From: Candidatus Sulfopaludibacter sp. SbA3
GTDB taxonomy: Bacteria > Acidobacteriota > Terriglobia > Bryobacterales > Bryobacteraceae
NCBI GenBank assembly: GCA_945861625.1
Contig: CAMAVI010000027.1
Span: forward strand, 1 to 39,017
Length of the DNA: 39,017 nucleotides
Direction: 5' to 3'
Positions 31,191 to 39,017 of the stretch are shown in pieces (positions within the stretch are counted from its first letter, which is position 1; each line of letters starts with the position of its first letter). The position numbers were made by a program, and so were the translations under genes. The notes beneath the pieces were generated by a model. The model worked only from the letters and a program-made list of their open reading frames with translations, searched no databases and had not been told where the DNA came from.

Positions 31191-32639
31191 TTACTTGGGA
31201 ATACTTAAGTCGATCTTCTCCACCTTCCCTACCCCCGTCAACGGCTTACCGAAATCCTGGGGATTGCCGACGGCTACGATACTCAGGTTGGCGGGATTCG
31301 CGCGTTCGCGAAATACGCGGAGAACGTCGGCGCGGGTCACGGCGGCGATCTTCTTCTGGTACTCAAACAGAAAGTCCTTGGGGTAGCCGTAGTATTCGTA
31401 GTTCATCAAGCGGTTCAGCGTTTTCGACGGGCTATCGAAGAAGAACACGAAACTGTTGAGAACGGTGTCCTTGGCGGTGCGCAGTTCCTGTTCGGTGACC
31501 TCCGTGGTCCGCATCTTTTCGACTTCCGCGCGGACGGCGAGTAAAGCGTCAGCGGTACTGGCGGACTTCGTGCTGCCGACGATACGGAAAATACCAGGAT
31601 GGTCATAAGCCGCGCCCCAGCCGGCGCCGATCGAATACGCCAGGCCCATCTTGGTGCGGATCTGCGACATCAGGCGGCTGGTGAATCCACTGCCCAGAAT
31701 GTTGGTGGCTACTTCCAGCGCGGGGTAATCGGGGTCGCGCAACGTTCCGCCCAGCAAGCCCATCGTAAAGAATGTTTGCGTGACGTCTGATTTCTCAGCC
31801 AGAAAGGCGCCGGGGGCGGGTTTGGCGGTCACCGCCGGGAAGGCCGGAACCGCCGGCTGTTCCACTTTCCAATCCGCAAACAGCGCTTCCAGTTTGGCGC
31901 GCATGGCCGGGGCGGAAAAGTCGCCGTACACCGCGAGTTGGATGTTCTTGGGAAAGTAGTAGCGGCGGTAGAACGCCTGCAAGTCCTCGCGTTTGATGCG
32001 GGCAAGGTGCTCGTGCTCGACGGTCCAGCCGTAGGAATTTTCCCGCCCGTAGACGATGCTGGCGATTTCGCGCTCGGCGATGCCTTGCGGATCGTCGTTG
32101 CGGCGGTCGAGGCCGCTGTGCATCTGCGTGATCGTGAGGTCGATCTTATCCTGGCGGAATTCAGGGCCCGTCAACACGCCATGGAAGATACGGAGGATCC
32201 GGTCAGAGGATTCGCTGAGACCGGAAAAGCTGATGCTGGCGCTGGTTTCACCCATGCTGGATTCAACGGACGCCGCGATATTTTCCAGCTCCTCGTCGAT
32301 CTGATCGCCGGTCTTTTCTCGCGTGCCGCCGGAGCGCAGCACATCGGCCATGATCGACGACAGCCCGCGCTTATCGGCCGGATCGAAGAGATTGCCCGTG
32401 CGAACCAGCGCCAGGCCGTTGAACACCGGCAGCTCGTGGTCTTCGAGCAGGAACACCTTCATGCCGTTGGGAAGCGTGAAAGCGATGGGCTCAGGGATCT
32501 TGATCTGATGGAGCGGCGGATACTTCAGGTCTTTGTAGGCAGGGATCGCGGCCGTGGCGGGCACTGGAGCAGGTGCGGGGGCCTGGGCGAAGGCCACCGC
32601 GGCCAGCGCGAAGACGAACAGCAAGCGGCGGCGCGTCAC
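31191..32639 (-). CDS. M16 family peptidase-like protein, zinc motif missing
   Basis: A 482-residue secreted protein (signal peptide MTRRRLLFVFALAAVAFAQA, then a Pro/Ala stretch) with the two-domain M16 fold. The domain start FTLPNGMKVFLLEDHELPVF is canonical. The inverted zinc motif HxxEH should occur at the next helix, but the sequence there is GLSSIMADVLRSGG, with no His or Glu. The C-terminal M16 half is well kept (FFTMGLLGGTLRDPDYPALE, LMSQIRTKMGLAYSIGAGWG with R/Y substrate-binding residues). This is the layout of the non-catalytic partner in two-subunit M16B peptidases. It overlaps the catalytic partner's stop by 4 bases. Confidence 0.92.
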   Translation of the reverse strand: MTRRRLLFVFALAAVAFAQAPAPAPVPATAAIPAYKDLKYPPLHQIKIPEPIAFTLPNGMKVFLLEDHELPVFNGLALVRTGNLFDPADKRGLSSIMADVLRSGGTREKTGDQIDEELENIAASVESSMGETSASISFSGLSESSDRILRIFHGVLTGPEFRQDKIDLTITQMHSGLDRRNDDPQGIAEREIASIVYGRENSYGWTVEHEHLARIKREDLQAFYRRYYFPKNIQLAVYGDFSAPAMRAKLEALFADWKVEQPAVPAFPAVTAKPAPGAFLAEKSDVTQTFFTMGLLGGTLRDPDYPALEVATNILGSGFTSRLMSQIRTKMGLAYSIGAGWGAAYDHPGIFRIVGSTKSASTADALLAVRAEVEKMRTTEVTEQELRTAKDTVLNSFVFFFDSPSKTLNRLMNYEYYGYPKDFLFEYQKKIAAVTRADVLRVFRERANPANLSIVAVGNPQDFGKPLTGVGKVEKIDLSIPK

Positions 32640-34153
32640 TTGCCGTCTCCGTTCTGCGCGGGCACGGACGGCGGCCCGTAAGTATAAGCGACGGTGCGAT
32701 GTTCCGGCACGAGGTACATCTTTGCGACGCGCTGGACATCCTCGGCGGTTACCTTGTTATATTCATCGAGTTCGGTAAAGAGCTTGCGCCAGTCACCGTA
32801 GGCGACGTAATAGCTGCACAGTTCGGACGCCAGCCCGCTGTTGCTGGCGAGCTTCCGGATCAACCCGGCCCGCAATTTGGTCTTGACCCGCTGCAGCGTT
32901 TCAGCGTCCACCGTGGCCGCCTTCACCTGGTCGATGATTTTGTACAACTCCTGCTCGTTTTCTTCCACGGAGTGGCCTGTGCCGGGGGCGACGTAAAACA
33001 GGAACAGCGACGGATACTTTCCGCCCGGAAATTCCGACTGGCTACCCGCGCCGAGCGCGATCTGTTTGTCGCGCACCATGTCCTTGAAAATGAGGCCGGT
33101 GCGGCCATCGGAGAGAACAGCATCGAGGACATCGATCGCCGCGCTATCGGGCGAGTGCCGATCCGGGCGCTTGTAGGCGATCACCAGAAACGGCTGCGCG
33201 GGCGAGGCCACGGCGACGCGCTTTTCACCCTCCTGCACGGGCTCATCGGTGCGGTAGCGGGAAGGCAGGGGGCGCGCGGGCAGGCGTCCGAAATATTTTT
33301 TGGCCATGCGGCGGGCTTCCACGGGATTGACGTCGCCGGCGATGCCGATGGTCATATTCGCGGGCACGTAGTATTGGCGGTAGAAGCGTTCGGCATCGGG
33401 ACGGCGGAAATGTTCGATGTCACCGGCCCAGCCGCCGGGCATGTTGCGGTAGGGGTGCGCGGAGTACGCCGTGGCCAGCATGGCTTCCACAAGCTTGCCC
33501 TGTGAGCTGGATTCGACCCGCATGCGGCGCTCTTCGCGGACGACGTCCCGCTCTTTGTAGAATTCGCGGAAGACAGGATCGAGGAAGCGGGTCGATTCCA
33601 TCAGGAACCAAAGCTCGATGCGGTTCGACGGGAAGCTATAAAAGTAGTTGGTGGAATCTTCGGCGGTGCTGGCGTTCATATCGGCGCCGCCATTGGATTC
33701 CACCACGCGATCGTATTCATTGGGCTCGACCAGGCTGTCGGCCTTTTCGATGGCGGCGGCCAATTCCATCTGGAGGGCGTCAACTTTCTTGGCGTCGGCG
33801 CGCGTGCCGCGGCCGCGCTCGGCTTCGAGGCGATTGTACACCTGCTCAACGGCGGCCAGTGCTGCTTTTTCCGCCACCCAGTTCTTGGTGCCGATGGTGG
33901 AGGTGCCCTTGAAGGCCATGTGTTCGAACATGTGGGCGAGGCCAGTCTGTCCACCGGGATCGTCGACGGAGCCGACGTTCAAGTAGGTATGGAAGGAAAC
34001 CACCGGCGCGTCATGGCGTTCAATGACGATGAAGTGCAGGCCGTTGGCGAGGGTGAATTCGGTGACCTTCTTTTCGAAGGACTTCTGCAAGTCCGAAACA
34101 GACTGTGCGGCCAGCAGGCAGGGCAGCAGCAACAGCAAGAAACGAGGCCTCAT
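32636..34153 (-). CDS. M16 family zinc peptidase, catalytic subunit
   Basis: A 505-residue periplasmic or secreted peptidase. The signal peptide is MRPRFLLLLLPCLLAAQS. FTLANGLHFIVIERHDAPVV leads to the zinc motif HMFEH at 74-78 (H74, E77, H78) with the following MAFKGT. A ~55-residue charged helical insertion, QVYNRLEAERGRGTRADAKK onward, separates this from NASTAEDSTNYFYSFPSNR and the third-ligand helix region ELWFLMESTRFLDPVF. The C-terminal half lacks its own zinc site, as usual. Genes run catalytic, non-catalytic, secreted protein. The two M16 chains probably assemble around one chamber that degrades peptides or unfolded proteins in the envelope. Confidence 0.94.
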   Translation of the reverse strand: MRPRFLLLLLPCLLAAQSVSDLQKSFEKKVTEFTLANGLHFIVIERHDAPVVSFHTYLNVGSVDDPGGQTGLAHMFEHMAFKGTSTIGTKNWVAEKAALAAVEQVYNRLEAERGRGTRADAKKVDALQMELAAAIEKADSLVEPNEYDRVVESNGGADMNASTAEDSTNYFYSFPSNRIELWFLMESTRFLDPVFREFYKERDVVREERRMRVESSSQGKLVEAMLATAYSAHPYRNMPGGWAGDIEHFRRPDAERFYRQYYVPANMTIGIAGDVNPVEARRMAKKYFGRLPARPLPSRYRTDEPVQEGEKRVAVASPAQPFLVIAYKRPDRHSPDSAAIDVLDAVLSDGRTGLIFKDMVRDKQIALGAGSQSEFPGGKYPSLFLFYVAPGTGHSVEENEQELYKIIDQVKAATVDAETLQRVKTKLRAGLIRKLASNSGLASELCSYYVAYGDWRKLFTELDEYNKVTAEDVQRVAKMYLVPEHRTVAYTYGPPSVPAQNGDGK

Positions 34154-34243
34154 GACATCAGGGTATCAGGGCGGTAGCCCGCAGGCATACTCCTGGGGAC
34201 GGCCCGCCGGCCCGTCCCAGGCATGTTATGCCAATATGCTTTT

Positions 34244-34474
34244 ATGCGCACGACCATTGACATGCCCGATGTTCTTTACCGCAGGACCAAAGCGGTGGCC
34301 GCGTTGCGCGGATCGAGCGTCAAGGACCTGATCGTGCGCGCCGTGGAACGCGAAATCGCCCAGCCCGCCTCCGCAAAATCAAAGTCGAAGCGCGCCGTGT
34401 TTCCGATCATTCGCACCTGGAAGGGACGCAAGCTGGATCTAACCAACTTCGATTTCGATGAACTACTTGGCTGA
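34244..34474 (+). CDS. VapB-like antitoxin
   Basis: A 76-residue protein. The N-terminus MRTTIDMPDVLYRRTKAVAA and then LRGSSVKDLIVRAVE is a ribbon-helix-helix type DNA-binding domain. The tail is basic then acidic (FPIIRTWKGRKLDL, NFDFDELLG), the part expected to contact the toxin. I chose ATG 34244 because the RHH strand starts there; ATG 34223 would add unrelated residues. No Shine-Dalgarno is visible. Its end overlaps the PIN-domain toxin start by 17 bases, which makes the pairing secure. Confidence 0.85.
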   Translation: MRTTIDMPDVLYRRTKAVAALRGSSVKDLIVRAVEREIAQPASAKSKSKRAVFPIIRTWKGRKLDLTNFDFDELLG

Positions 34475-34883
34475 TGTCAACGTGTGGACGGCTCTGGCGC
34501 TGGCGGGCCACGCCCACCATAGCGCCGCCGGCCAGTGGCTGCGGAAAGCGGAGACGGACCAGCTCTTTTTCTGCCGGGTTACCCAAAGTGGCTTTCTCCG
34601 GCTGCTGACAAACGCCCGAATCATGGGCGAACACACCCTGACGCCGACGCAGGCATGGGGCGTTTACGACACATCCTACAAAGACGATCATGTCCGTTTC
34701 GCGCCGGAGCCGCCCGGGCTGGAAGCGGCTTGGCGGGCCGCTACGCGCCGTTCCCGCACGGGTCCAAACTTCTGGATGGACGCCTACTTATCGGCGTTCG
34801 CCGCGGCGGCGGGCTTCACGGTGGTCACCTTCGACCGCGGTTTTCACGAACACTTCGGCGTGCGCGTTGCAGTGCTTCCGTAG
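34458..34883 (+). CDS. PIN-domain ribonuclease toxin (VapC-like)
   Basis: A 141-residue PIN domain. The first metal-binding Asp is D6 in MNYLADVNVWTALALAGH, and further acidic residues are E83-type in the middle helix and the pair in FWMDAYLSAFA and VVTFDRGF near the C-terminus, matching the usual acidic PIN tetrad. HAHHSAAGQWL and FCRVTQSGFLRLLTNARIMG fit the VapC family found in many free-living bacteria. VapC toxins cleave tRNA or rRNA. It overlaps its antitoxin and ends 6 bases before the convergent frr stop. Confidence 0.92.
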   Translation: MNYLADVNVWTALALAGHAHHSAAGQWLRKAETDQLFFCRVTQSGFLRLLTNARIMGEHTLTPTQAWGVYDTSYKDDHVRFAPEPPGLEAAWRAATRRSRTGPNFWMDAYLSAFAAAAGFTVVTFDRGFHEHFGVRVAVLP

Positions 34884-34888
34884 TGCGC

Positions 34889-35488
34889 TTACTTGCCGCC
34901 GAGGATCTCGGTTTCCTTGGCTTTCGACGCGGCGTCGACCTTGCCGATGTGGGCGTCGGTCATCTTCTGGACGTCGTCGAGGGCGCGGCGTTCGTCGTCT
35001 TCGCTGATGAGCTTGTCCTTGAGCAGCTTCTTCAAATGCTCATTGGCGTCGCGGCGGATGTTGCGGGAAGCAACGCGGTGCTCTTCGGCGACGTGGTGCA
35101 GGCGCTTGACCAGGTCCTTCCTGCGCTCCTCGGTGAGTGCGGGGATGGGCACGCGAATCAACTTCCCGTCGTTGCCGGGATTCAAGCCGAGGTCGGACGT
35201 GCGGATCGCCTTTTCGATCGCCCCAATCTGGGAAATATCCCAGGGCTGGATGGTAAGCAGAGCCGGCTCGGGCGCGTGCAGGTTGGCCACCTGATTGAGC
35301 GGCGTCGGGGTGCCGTAGTAATCCACGCGGATGCTGTCGAAGATGCCGACGGAGGCGCGGCCGGTGCGGATGCTGGCCATTTCGTGCTGCAGGTCCGTCA
35401 GCACTTTATCCATGCGCGTGCGGGCGTGGGCTTCGATTTCCTTGACGGTCTTGAAAGTATGGCTCGCGGGTGCTTGTTCAGGTTTCAT
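34889..35488 (-). CDS. frr: Ribosome recycling factor
   Basis: Splits post-termination ribosomes together with EF-G. The 199 residues include an N-terminal extension of about 15 residues before the usual start region. Signatures are MASIRTGRASVGIFDSIRVD, YYGTPTPLNQVANL, IQPWDISQIGAIEKAI, PIPALTEERRKDLVKRLHHV, and the tail KMTDAHIGKVDAASKAKETE. It is the last gene of rpsB-tsf-pyrH-frr, 19 bases after pyrH, the order conserved across many bacterial phyla. Confidence 0.97.
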   Translation of the reverse strand: MKPEQAPASHTFKTVKEIEAHARTRMDKVLTDLQHEMASIRTGRASVGIFDSIRVDYYGTPTPLNQVANLHAPEPALLTIQPWDISQIGAIEKAIRTSDLGLNPGNDGKLIRVPIPALTEERRKDLVKRLHHVAEEHRVASRNIRRDANEHLKKLLKDKLISEDDERRALDDVQKMTDAHIGKVDAASKAKETEILGGK

Positions 35489-35507
35489 GAGTCGCTCTGT
35501 CTCTCAC

Positions 35508-36251
35508 TTACGAAATCAGCGTACCGATGGATTCCCCCATCGCCATACGCATTATATTGCCGTAGACGTTTAAATTGAAGACCAGGATACGCATTTTATT
35601 GTCGCGGCACATGGCCACGGCCGAAGCGTCCATCACGCGCAGATTCTTGGCGAGGACTTCCGAATAGCCGATCTGCGGGAATTTCACGGCATCGGCGTTC
35701 TGGAGAGGGTCTTTGTCGTAGACGCCGTCAACACGGGTGGCCTTGGCGACAACTTCAGCGTGAATTTCCAGACCGCGCAGCGTGGCCGTCGTGTCCGTGG
35801 AAAAATATGGACTCGAAGTGCCGGCGGCGAAAATCACCACGCGGCCTTTTTCCAAGTGCCGGATCGCCCGGCGGCGGATGTACGGTTCGGCGACCGTGTT
35901 CATGGTGATCGCCGTCATAACGCGGGTGGGGATGCCTTGTTTTTCCAGGGCGTCCTGCAAAGCCAAGGCGTTGATGACCGTGGCCAGCATGCCCATGTGA
36001 TCCGCGGTTACGCGATCCATGTTGCGGGCGGCCGCGGCCACTCCGCGAAAAAAATTGCCGCCGCCCACCACCAAGCCAATTTGCACTCCGGCTTTGGCGA
36101 CTTCGGCGATCTCGGCGGCCAGCGCCTGCACACGCTCCGTGTCAAGGCCGAAGGAGCCTTCGCCCGCCAACACTTCACCGCTCACTTTGAGCAGAATACG
36201 CCGGTAGCGCGGCACGGCTTGAGCGGAGACGGAATTGGCCGGCACGCCCAC
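35508..36251 (-). CDS. pyrH: UMP kinase
   Basis: Phosphorylates UMP to UDP in pyrimidine synthesis. It has 247 residues. [19 protein letters not shown] is the ATP-site start, [13 protein letters not shown] the glycine loop, [20 protein letters not shown] the UMP region, [20 protein letters not shown] the aspartate-containing loop, and [11 protein letters not shown] the final signature. The start is a GTG one base after the tsf TAA, so translation is coupled to tsf; no separate Shine-Dalgarno is needed. The first ~15 residues are not conserved, so a slightly later start is possible. Confidence 0.97.
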   Translation of the reverse strand: MGVPANSVSAQAVPRYRRILLKVSGEVLAGEGSFGLDTERVQALAAEIAEVAKAGVQIGLVVGGGNFFRGVAAAARNMDRVTADHMGMLATVINALALQDALEKQGIPTRVMTAITMNTVAEPYIRRRAIRHLEKGRVVIFAAGTSSPYFSTDTTATLRGLEIHAEVVAKATRVDGVYDKDPLQNADAVKFPQIGYSEVLAKNLRVMDASAVAMCRDNKMRILVFNLNVYGNIMRMAMGESIGTLIS

Positions 36252-36252
36252 G

Positions 36253-36873
36253 TTATTCCGCGGCGGTCTCTTCGGCGGCGGCGCCGCCCACCTTGAACCG
36301 GACGAACCGCGCCACGGAGATGTTTTCTCCCAGCTTCGCGATCTTGCTTTTGATCAGATCCGCGATGGTGGTGGTGTTTTCGCGGATGAAAGGCTGTTCC
36401 ATCAGGCAGATCTCTTCGTAGAACTTGGCCAGACGGCCTTCGACGATCTTGCCGAGAATCTTTTCGGGCTTGCCTTCGGCGATGGCCCGCGCGCGCGCGA
36501 TTTCTTGTTCTTTTTCGATCGCGGCGGCGGTGACATCTTCGCGGCGGACGAACTGGGGATCGGCGGCGGCCACCTGCATGGCCAGATCCTTCACCAGTTC
36601 CTGGAAGTCATCGGTGCGAGCGACGAAATCCGATTCGCAATTGACTTCAATGAGCACACCCATCTGGGAGCCCGCGTGAATGTAGGTGCCGATCACACCC
36701 TGCTTGGTGGAGCGGGTGGCCTTCTTGGCGGCCGACGCGATGCCCTGCTTACGCAGGACGATTTCCGCTTCCGCGAGATCGCCGTTGGCCTCGACGAGCG
36801 CCTTCTTGCACTCCATCATGCCGGCGCCGGTGCGATCGCGGAGCTGCTTTACTAGCTGTGCGCTGATTTCCAT
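36253..36873 (-). CDS. tsf: Elongation factor Ts
   Basis: Nucleotide exchange factor for EF-Tu. At 206 residues it is of the short type seen in several phyla, compared with ~280 in Escherichia coli. The N-terminal UBA-like domain has [20 protein letters not shown], followed by the core motif [20 protein letters not shown] and [20 protein letters not shown], both highly characteristic. The C-terminal domain is shortened to the [18 protein letters not shown] region. It lies 74 bases downstream of rpsB and directly before pyrH. Confidence 0.97.
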   Translation of the reverse strand: MEISAQLVKQLRDRTGAGMMECKKALVEANGDLAEAEIVLRKQGIASAAKKATRSTKQGVIGTYIHAGSQMGVLIEVNCESDFVARTDDFQELVKDLAMQVAAADPQFVRREDVTAAAIEKEQEIARARAIAEGKPEKILGKIVEGRLAKFYEEICLMEQPFIRENTTTIADLIKSKIAKLGENISVARFVRFKVGGAAAEETAAE

Positions 36874-36947
36874 AATGTCCTCATGTCTCTCAAGGTTTCC
36901 GCGCCCTTACACTTCGGGCTTGCGGCTTCCGGATTTTATGCCGACGG

Positions 36948-37826
36948 CTAAAGGGTCGAAGCTTCGTCGGCCAAATCCGCGGCGCGGCGCGGCAGCGACA
37001 TGGAAGGCAGCTCTTCGTCGGGCATGGATTCCGACATGAGCTGCTCGTTAAACTTCGGATCGACGTATTGCTGGAAATCGGCGATTTCCTCCACCGGCGT
37101 ATCGTCGCTGATGATCTTTTCGGCGGTGAAGTCCTGTTCGCTGGCCAATTGCCGGCCTTCGACCACGGCGTCGGCGATCTTGGTGGTGAACAGGCGGATG
37201 GCACGGAGGGCGTCATCGTTGCCGGGAATCACGTAGTCGACTTTTTCGGGATCGCAGTTCGTATCGACCACGGCGACAACCGGGATGCCCAACTTACGGG
37301 CCTCCTCGACGGCGATGGCTTCCTTGTTGGAGTCGATCACGAACAGCAAGTCGGGCAGGCCGTTCATGTCCTTGATGCCCGAAAGGTTTTGATTCAAGTG
37401 CTTGCGCTCGCGCTCCAGGCGGATGACTTCCTTCTTGGCGCGGCCGTCCCAGCTACCTTCGGTAGCCATGGCATCCAATTCCTTCAGGCGCTTGATGGAC
37501 TTTTGCACGGTCACCAGGTTGGTGAGCAATCCGCCCAACCAGCGCTGGTTGACGTAATACTGGCCGGCTCGCGTGGCTTCCTCGGCGATGGCCTCCTGGG
37601 CCTGCCGCTTGGTGCCGACGAAGAGAACGGTTTTGCCCTGCGCGGCCATTTCGCCCACGTAGCGCATGGCGTCTTTGAAGAGCTTGAGCGTCTTCTGGAG
37701 GTCGACGATGTAGATCCCGTTACGTTCGCCAAAGATGTATTCTTTCATCTTGGGATTCCAGCGCTTGGTCTGGTGCCCGAAGTGAACGCCAGCTTCGAGC
37801 AATTCTTTCATGCTAATCGACGGCAA
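36948..37826 (-). CDS. rpsB: 30S ribosomal protein S2
   Basis: Small-subunit protein of 292 residues. Signatures include [101 protein letters not shown] and [21 protein letters not shown] ~50-residue acidic C-terminal extension exceeds the Escherichia coli length. Start: AAGGAGG (37831-37837) is four bases before a TTG at 37826, giving the family-like [10 protein letters not shown]; the ATG at 37811 is too far from that site. The 132-base gap upstream contains a strong hairpin. Confidence 0.97.
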   Translation of the reverse strand: MPSISMKELLEAGVHFGHQTKRWNPKMKEYIFGERNGIYIVDLQKTLKLFKDAMRYVGEMAAQGKTVLFVGTKRQAQEAIAEEATRAGQYYVNQRWLGGLLTNLVTVQKSIKRLKELDAMATEGSWDGRAKKEVIRLERERKHLNQNLSGIKDMNGLPDLLFVIDSNKEAIAVEEARKLGIPVVAVVDTNCDPEKVDYVIPGNDDALRAIRLFTTKIADAVVEGRQLASEQDFTAEKIISDDTPVEEIADFQQYVDPKFNEQLMSESMPDEELPSMSLPRRAADLADEASTL

Positions 37827-37856
37827 AATGCCTCCTTGCCTATAGAGCAGCTAATC

Positions 37857-37890
37857 CCGGTTCGCGGCCAAAGCGGAATTTGCGAACCGG
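37857..37890 (-). promoter_or_regulatory. Hairpin in the rpsB leader
   Basis: CCGGTTCGC (37882-37890 read on the minus strand) pairs perfectly over nine bases with GCGAACCGG (37857-37865) around a 16-base loop. It lies about 20 bases before the rpsB Shine-Dalgarno and has no T-tract, so a terminator is unlikely. Its place suits an autoregulatory S2-binding leader, or a processing site between rpsI and rpsB. TATTAT upstream of it may be a -10 element for rpsB. Confidence 0.55.
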
Positions 37891-37958
37891 ACGGGTAAGT
37901 AGATAATAGCCGCGAGAAACCCGATGGAGATCCATGGGGTTTCCACGCGGCCGGAAAA

Positions 37959-38351
37959 CTAGCGTTTCGAGAACTGGAAGCGCTTGCGCGCGCCCTTCTG
38001 CCCGTACTTCTTGCGCTCCACCTTCCGCGCGTCGCGCGTCAGGAAGCCCAGTTCCTTGAGCTTCGCGCGCAGTTCGGCATTGAACTCCAGCAGCGCGCGG
38101 GAGATGCCCAGTTTCGCGGCGCCCGCCTGGCCCGTGGGGCCTCCACCTCTGGCGTTAATCAGAATGTCGAACTTATCGGCCGTCTCGGTGGCAAGCAGGG
38201 GCTGCTTCACAATCGCCCGCGCCGTGTCGCTCGGGAAATAATTTTCGAAAGTACGCCCGTTCACTTTAATCACGCCGCTGCCCGAGCGCAGGATGACTCT
38301 CGCGACGGCGGTCTTGCGGCGGCCCGTTCCCAGATGTTGCACTAGTGCCAA
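37959..38351 (-). CDS. rpsI: 30S ribosomal protein S9
   Basis: Small-subunit protein of 130 residues, the standard length. [20 protein letters not shown] starts the protein, [20 protein letters not shown] is the family signature, and the basic tail ends in [13 protein letters not shown], whose last Arg contacts P-site tRNA. The start is a TTG at 38351, chosen because AGGAG (38359-38363) lies seven bases before it and it yields MALVQHLG. Longer frames upstream run into rplM. The Shine-Dalgarno overlaps the rplM stop TAG (38362-38364), so the two proteins are translated in close sequence. Confidence 0.97.
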   Translation of the reverse strand: MALVQHLGTGRRKTAVARVILRSGSGVIKVNGRTFENYFPSDTARAIVKQPLLATETADKFDILINARGGGPTGQAGAAKLGISRALLEFNAELRAKLKELGFLTRDARKVERKKYGQKGARKRFQFSKR

Positions 38352-38361
38352 AATAAATCTC

Positions 38362-38790
38362 CTATACCGCCAGAGCCACGGGCTTCTGCGCGTCATGCGG
38401 ATGCGTGGGACCCGCGTAAACATTGAGCTTCCGGTACATCTGCTTGCCCAGTTTGTTCTTGGGCAGCATGCCCGAGATCGCTTCTTCCACCATCCGCACC
38501 GGACGCGTGGCGCGCACCTTGCGGGCGCTGGTTTCGGTGAGTCCGCCGGGATAGCCGGAGTGGCGCCGGTAGAGCTTTTGCTCCTCCTTGCGTCCCGTCA
38601 GGCGTACCTTTTCGGCATTCACCACAATGATGTGATCGCCCATATCGATGTAAGGCGTATAGATGGGCTTATGCTTGCCCATCAGGATATTGGCGGCCTT
38701 GCTAGCCAGTCGGCCCAGGACCATATTTTCCGCGTCGATGATATGCCAGTTCCGCGGAATATCTACGCCCGAGGGGATTACCGTTTTCAT
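38362..38790 (-). CDS. rplM: 50S ribosomal protein L13
   Basis: Large-subunit protein of 142 residues. [20 protein letters not shown] opens the conserved domain, [20 protein letters not shown] and [20 protein letters not shown] follow, and the signature [20 protein letters not shown] and PHDAQKP complete it. It is followed directly by rpsI in the universal rplM-rpsI pair. A near-consensus sigma-70 promoter lies 39 bases upstream of the ATG. Confidence 0.97.
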   Translation of the reverse strand: MKTVIPSGVDIPRNWHIIDAENMVLGRLASKAANILMGKHKPIYTPYIDMGDHIIVVNAEKVRLTGRKEEQKLYRRHSGYPGGLTETSARKVRATRPVRMVEEAISGMLPKNKLGKQMYRKLNVYAGPTHPHDAQKPVALAV

Positions 38791-38828
38791 GTAGACAGAC
38801 CTTCTCCGTGCGAGTTACTCAGCCTATA

Positions 38829-38858
38829 AGCATAGCGAACCAAATGGCGGGCTGTCAA
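38829..38858 (-). promoter_or_regulatory. Sigma-70-type promoter of rplM-rpsI
   Basis: On the minus strand a perfect TTGACA (38858 to 38853) is separated by 18 bases from TATGCT (38834 to 38829). Transcription would begin near 38822, giving a ~30-base leader with GGAGAAGG before the rplM ATG. The remaining sequence to the window end (38859-39017) holds no convincing gene. Confidence 0.78.
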
Positions 38859-39017
38859 ACGCGGTGCACAGGCCCTAATCCGTCGGTAAGGGCTGGCTTG
38901 ACGGTCAAGGAAGGCAGTGGCGCGGGGCATGAGGGGGACGTAACGGGAAATTGAGGCAGTGTTTTTGACGCGAGGGGAGTTGGGGGAGATGAAGATGGTG
39001 GAAAGCACGCACGCCCG

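Noticed and set aside
38787-39008. 73-codon minus-strand frame upstream of rplM
   Set aside because: It covers the rplM promoter and leader, has no ribosome binding site, and its translation is basic and featureless.
1-39017. CRISPR array, rRNA operon, prophage or intact insertion sequence
   Set aside because: No regularly spaced repeats, rRNA signatures, phage structural genes or transposase motifs were seen on either strand.

Overview
The window looks like chromosomal DNA of a high-GC Acidobacteriota, most likely of the Solibacter/Bryobacteraceae type. This is inference from gene content: two tandem copies of a secreted 'QPDIQGIWTNP...FERP' protein of the kind that is multi-copy in such genomes, a paired M16 peptidase operon, an Ig-like repeat metalloprotease, and TTG starts on ribosomal protein genes. 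No 16S rRNA gene is present to confirm it.

Layout. 1-2665 (+): the 3' part of fabF, then the electron transfer flavoprotein pair etfB-etfA. 2662-5244 (-): a VOC protein, the phospholipid genes gpsA and plsY, and thpR. 5265-6695: an alkyladenine DNA glycosylase (+) and an SDR oxidoreductase (-). 6849-9072: a tRNA-Pro(CGG) gene followed by a ~2.1 kb insertion. The insertion ends in a second, degenerate copy of the tRNA 3' half, the footprint of tRNA-targeted integration. It carries a HigB-like toxin interrupted by an in-frame TAG, its HigA-like antitoxin, and a TIR-domain gene bounded by in-frame stops. No integrase is left. 9190-11519 continues this worn region: a PilZ protein, an orphan hypothetical, an AEC transporter and a 5'-truncated sterol desaturase-type pseudogene. 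11760-13605 (-): a SoxC/SoxD-like sulfite dehydrogenase and cytochrome pair with a clear terminator. 13792-18089 (-): AlgD-like sugar dehydrogenase, heparinase II/III protein and nucleotide-sugar epimerase, a small uronate-polysaccharide module. 18275-20901 (+): cysS coupled to a trans-sulfuration PLP enzyme. 20905-25304: a secreted M11-like metalloprotease with beta-sandwich repeats, a secreted cupin, a ParE-type toxin-antitoxin pair and a potassium-channel-like protein. 25543-27655 (-): the tandem secreted paralogues. 27733-30415 (+): a receiver-histidine kinase and a partner with an intact receiver but degenerate kinase and second receiver. 30390-34153 (-): an M16 catalytic/non-catalytic pair plus a secreted protein. 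34244-34883 (+): a VapBC-type pair. 34889-38790 (-): the classic rplM-rpsI / rpsB-tsf-pyrH-frr translation cluster.

The housekeeping blocks are ordinary. The most interesting part is the tRNA-Pro island with its TIR effector candidate and repeated in-frame stops. Next come the pseudokinase signalling pair and the M16 operon. No CRISPR array, rRNA, intact insertion sequence or prophage is visible.
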